From: Candidatus Pacearchaeota archaeon RBG_13_36_9
Lineage (GTDB): Archaea; Nanobdellota; Nanobdellia; Pacearchaeales; GW2011-AR1
Reading direction: 5' to 3'
Length of the DNA: 7,605 bases
Assembly: GCA_001786395.1 (NCBI GenBank)
Contig: MFWN01000034.1
Coordinates: forward strand, 5,584-13,188
Numbering within the stretch: position 1 is the first letter of the stretch; the number at the start of each line of letters is the position of its first letter. The notes below the pieces were generated by a model, which was not told the DNA's origin, made no database searches, and worked only from the letters and a program-made list of their open reading frames with translations. The position numbers were made by a program, and so were the translations under genes. Shown here piece after piece: positions 5,989-7,605 of this stretch.

Positions 5989-6534
5989 CTAACACATTTC
6001 AATAACTTGCCTGTCTGCTGCGTTGCAAAATATATTCCCCTTTATCACAGGAGAAATTTCCATTGAAGTGACTTCCCCTAGAGTGGTAGTAAGCGAGTAA
6101 GTCATCATCTCCCTTCTTTCTGGAATCTTGATATCCTGCGCTTCAGCCAATGTTGCAGCTCCGTACATTAGTATCTTTGTATCTGTTCTTATTTCCTTTT
6201 TTATTTCAAACCTTTCGTTTCTTCCTTCCCCGTAAACCATTATTATAAACTGCTCTATACCAAGTGGTTCTGCGCCTCTCTTTATGCTTACATTAACTAC
6301 TGCATACTCATCTCCTGCCGCCGCCGTAGGGTCAATTATGTAGTAACAAGTATACTTTGAAGAAGTGTCTATGTCTATCTGGCCTACTGCTTTAAAGCAC
6401 TCCCCCTCATCTGGGTTGAAGAGGGGAAACACAACACTGGCCACAATAGCAACTGCTGCAATTGAAATCATTATCAATAAGACTGTGGTTATTACTGGCG
6501 AAATTGCTTTTTTATTTATCATTTTGAGTATCAT
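5989..6534 (-). CDS. Archaeal type IV pilin, Pilin_N (SPVITTVLL) type, 181 aa
   Basis: The leader MILKMINKKA is followed by ISPVITTVLLIMISIAAVAIV, the archaeal Pilin_N signature, with expected cleavage after Ala10 and Pro at +3 of the mature protein. The hydrophobic helix (about 13-37) forms the filament core. The head domain (about 45-181) carries four cysteines (46, 63, 170, 181), the last being the final residue, and one sequon (N81). The YTCYYIIDP and YAVVNVSI stretches suggest beta strands. ATG codons at 6534 and 6522 are both possible; the second would give a tidier six-residue leader, while the first has GGAG 13 nt upstream in the end of the preceding gene. The gap to that gene is 7 nt, so the two are co-transcribed. 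Its first helix closely matches the 160-aa neighbour, suggesting an old duplication. Confidence 0.85.
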   Translation of the reverse strand: MILKMINKKAISPVITTVLLIMISIAAVAIVASVVFPLFNPDEGECFKAVGQIDIDTSSKYTCYYIIDPTAAAGDEYAVVNVSIKRGAEPLGIEQFIIMVYGEGRNERFEIKKEIRTDTKILMYGAATLAEAQDIKIPERREMMTYSLTTTLGEVTSMEISPVIKGNIFCNAADRQVIEMC

Positions 6535-6541
6535 ATGATTA

Positions 6542-7024
6542 TTATATCTCCAGCTCTGCTCCAGGATGATTCTCGCACACGTATTTCTCCTCTACCTCTC
6601 CTCTTAATCCCCGTAAAACAGGCTTTACTACAACCCCTTCTGTTCCAGTAATTTCAAAATCCACGCTGAAATTTCCAGAGCCGCCTATTCCAAGGGATAT
6701 TTCAGCTCCTGTTGCAATATTTTGTGGTATTCTTTCTATCACAGTTGTTTTTCCAGGAGTTTTTGTTTCAATGCTAAACGCATGAATATTTATATTGCCC
6801 GTGTTGGATACTATGATTTCATCTGGCGTTCCGTCATGGTTCACAGGGCTGGCTTCAAAGCTGACATCCCTGCACACATCTTCAATAGGCCTGCCATCTT
6901 TTGTTATGGCTTCTTTAAGCCAACCTCTTGCCCACAAAAGTATTATTATTGCCAATGAAATTGCAATAACTATCAGCAAAACTGTGGTTATTACCGGAGA
7001 CAAACCTCTTTTGTTTATTTTCAT
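6542..7024 (-). CDS. Archaeal type IV pilin, Pilin_N (SPVITTVLL) type, 160 aa
   Basis: MKINKRG|LSPVITTVLLIVIAISLAI is a textbook archaeal prepilin N-terminus: basic leader, Gly7 cleavage site, then a hydrophobic helix (about 11-31) with the conserved SPVITTVLL. The head (about 36-160) reads like a beta-rich domain similar to those of DUF1628-type pilins (EIIVSNTGNINIHAFSIE). It has two cysteines (51 and 150) near its two ends, well placed for one disulfide closing the domain, and one sequon (N118). The ATG at 7024 has no Shine-Dalgarno sequence but lies about 26 nt from a strong TATA box, so its mRNA is probably leaderless. The following 181-aa pilin gene starts 7 nt after its stop. Confidence 0.88.
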   Translation of the reverse strand: MKINKRGLSPVITTVLLIVIAISLAIIILLWARGWLKEAITKDGRPIEDVCRDVSFEASPVNHDGTPDEIIVSNTGNINIHAFSIETKTPGKTTVIERIPQNIATGAEISLGIGGSGNFSVDFEITGTEGVVVKPVLRGLRGEVEEKYVCENHPGAELEI

Positions 7025-7046
7025 TTTATATATTTTGTTTAGCGTG

Positions 7047-7054
7047 ATTTAAAT
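7047..7054 (-). promoter_or_regulatory. TATA box of the 160-aa pilin gene
   Basis: The minus strand reads ATTTAAAT inside GAAAAGTATTTAAATC. The purine-rich GAAAAG fits the upstream TFB element. The centre is 26-27 nt from the ATG at 7024, which fits a leaderless start. The gap of 38 nt after the preceding pilin gene is just enough to hold this promoter, so the pilins may be expressed separately. Confidence 0.65.
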
Positions 7055-7062
7055 ACTTTTCT

Positions 7063-7575
7063 TTAGCTGCATGATACATCCTGCCCTATAAGCGAACTTG
7101 TGCAAACCACCATTTCGTCAGATTGATTTCTTATTGCCATGACTGATATTTTACTAAGAGCGGTAAGCGTGCTGTAGCTAAATTTATAGGAGTCTTCTTT
7201 TCCAGTGCCCAAGTCATTTGGCAGTACATTAAGGTTTTCGATATTCGTTAATTTAGGTGGCGCATCATTGGGAGTTAGACCTACCGCCGCTATTACATTT
7301 GGATTATTGCTTCCTTTTACAACAAATCCTGCTATGTCAAATCTTCCTTGATTTGCAATAGTCAGTGTAACCTCATTGTTTGTATCATCGCATACAGCAT
7401 TTCTTATTACAATGGAAACTCCATCAGGGCATTGCGGATTTTTACTGGGATCGTTAATCATGTGCCTCATCCATACAAAAACTGCAGTTCCAATTACAAA
7501 TGCTATTAAAATTAGAAGAACATAGGAAACTATCTCGCTCAATGCCTTCTTGCCGCCTATTTTTCTCAACCTCAT
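7063..7575 (-). CDS. Pilin-like protein with class III signal peptide, LSEIVSYVLL type, 170 aa
   Basis: The leader MRLRKIGGKKA precedes LSEIVSYVLLILIAFVIGTAV. Cleavage after Ala11 leaves Leu-Ser-Glu at +1 to +3 and a hydrophobic helix (about 14-35). The head (about 40-170) has cysteines at 49, 62, 158 and 169, two near each end, suggesting two disulfides that tie the termini together. Strand-like NNEVTLTIANQGRFDIAGFVV (66-86) resembles the CARDB-like or pilin-type beta domains of archaeal surface proteins. One sequon (N150) is present. The ATG at 7575 lacks a ribosome binding site and is about 28 nt below a TATA-like sequence at the window edge, so it may be leaderless. It is the first gene of the pilin group that is visible; more may lie upstream. 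Likely a pilin; its abundance is unknown. Confidence 0.82.
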   Translation of the reverse strand: MRLRKIGGKKALSEIVSYVLLILIAFVIGTAVFVWMRHMINDPSKNPQCPDGVSIVIRNAVCDDTNNEVTLTIANQGRFDIAGFVVKGSNNPNVIAAVGLTPNDAPPKLTNIENLNVLPNDLGTGKEDSYKFSYSTLTALSKISVMAIRNQSDEMVVCTSSLIGQDVSCS

Positions 7576-7599
7576 TTTTATTTATCTAGTTTTTTGGGA

Positions 7600-7605
7600 A
7601 TTTAA
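7600..7605 (-). promoter_or_regulatory. TATA-like box at the window edge, before the first pilin
   Basis: The minus strand begins TTAAAT, which would complete to TTTAAAT or ATTTAAAT beyond the window. It lies about 27-28 nt from the ATG at 7575, matching the spacing seen for the 160-aa pilin and archease genes. The box is cut by the window end, so this stays tentative. Confidence 0.35.

Noticed and set aside
1..7605. CRISPR arrays, tRNA or rRNA genes, insertion sequences
   Set aside because: No regularly spaced repeats, no cloverleaf-like GC-rich segments and no transposase-like frames or terminal repeats were seen on either strand; the window is almost fully occupied by the pilus genes.

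Overview
The window looks archaeal, AT-rich, and probably from a DPANN-type lineage (Woesearchaeota, Pacearchaeota or relatives). The archaeal call rests on short class III (prepilin-type) signal peptides, TATA boxes about 26 nt upstream of start codons with little or no 5' leader, and the N-terminus of an archease. The lineage is an inference from the pilin signal types (one GQ|WVETVIYTLIG type, one KA|WIRIVEA type) and from the compact overlapping gene layout; no phylogenetic marker is present.

Every gene supported here is on the minus strand, so transcription runs from high to low coordinates. Region 1 (7575 to 5407) holds four class III signal-peptide proteins in a row, which are candidate pilin subunits: 170, 160, 181 and 187 aa. 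Region 2 (5406-5291) is a 116-nt AT-rich leader with a TATA-like box, two perfect inverted repeats and a possible 15-codon upstream ORF. The second inverted repeat carries the ribosome binding site in its loop and abuts the next start codon. Region 3 (5290-3749) is a VirB11/FlaI/TadA-type secretion ATPase with all its catalytic boxes. Region 4 (3687 to 99) is a tightly packed second block with its own TATA box. It encodes a 55-aa helical protein, two T2SF-domain membrane platform proteins (TadB/TadC-like, 458 and 284 aa), and two further membrane-anchored pilin-like proteins (252 and 142 aa) with Glu at +6 of the predicted mature proteins. These genes are joined by ATGA overlaps or gaps of 1 to 8 nt. 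Region 5 (60-1) is the first 20 codons of an archease, the RtcB tRNA-ligase cofactor, apparently with its own leaderless promoter.

Together this is a nearly complete archaeal type IV pilus (Tad-like) assembly locus: one cytoplasmic motor ATPase, a split two-protein membrane platform and six pilin-like substrates. No archaellum-specific genes (FlaF/G/H, FlaB archaellins) are present, which argues for an adhesion, surface or secretion pilus rather than an archaellum. The prepilin peptidase needed to mature the subunits is not in the window and must be encoded elsewhere. Two of the longest readings of these genes begin at TTG codons upstream of better ATG starts; I shortened those genes.
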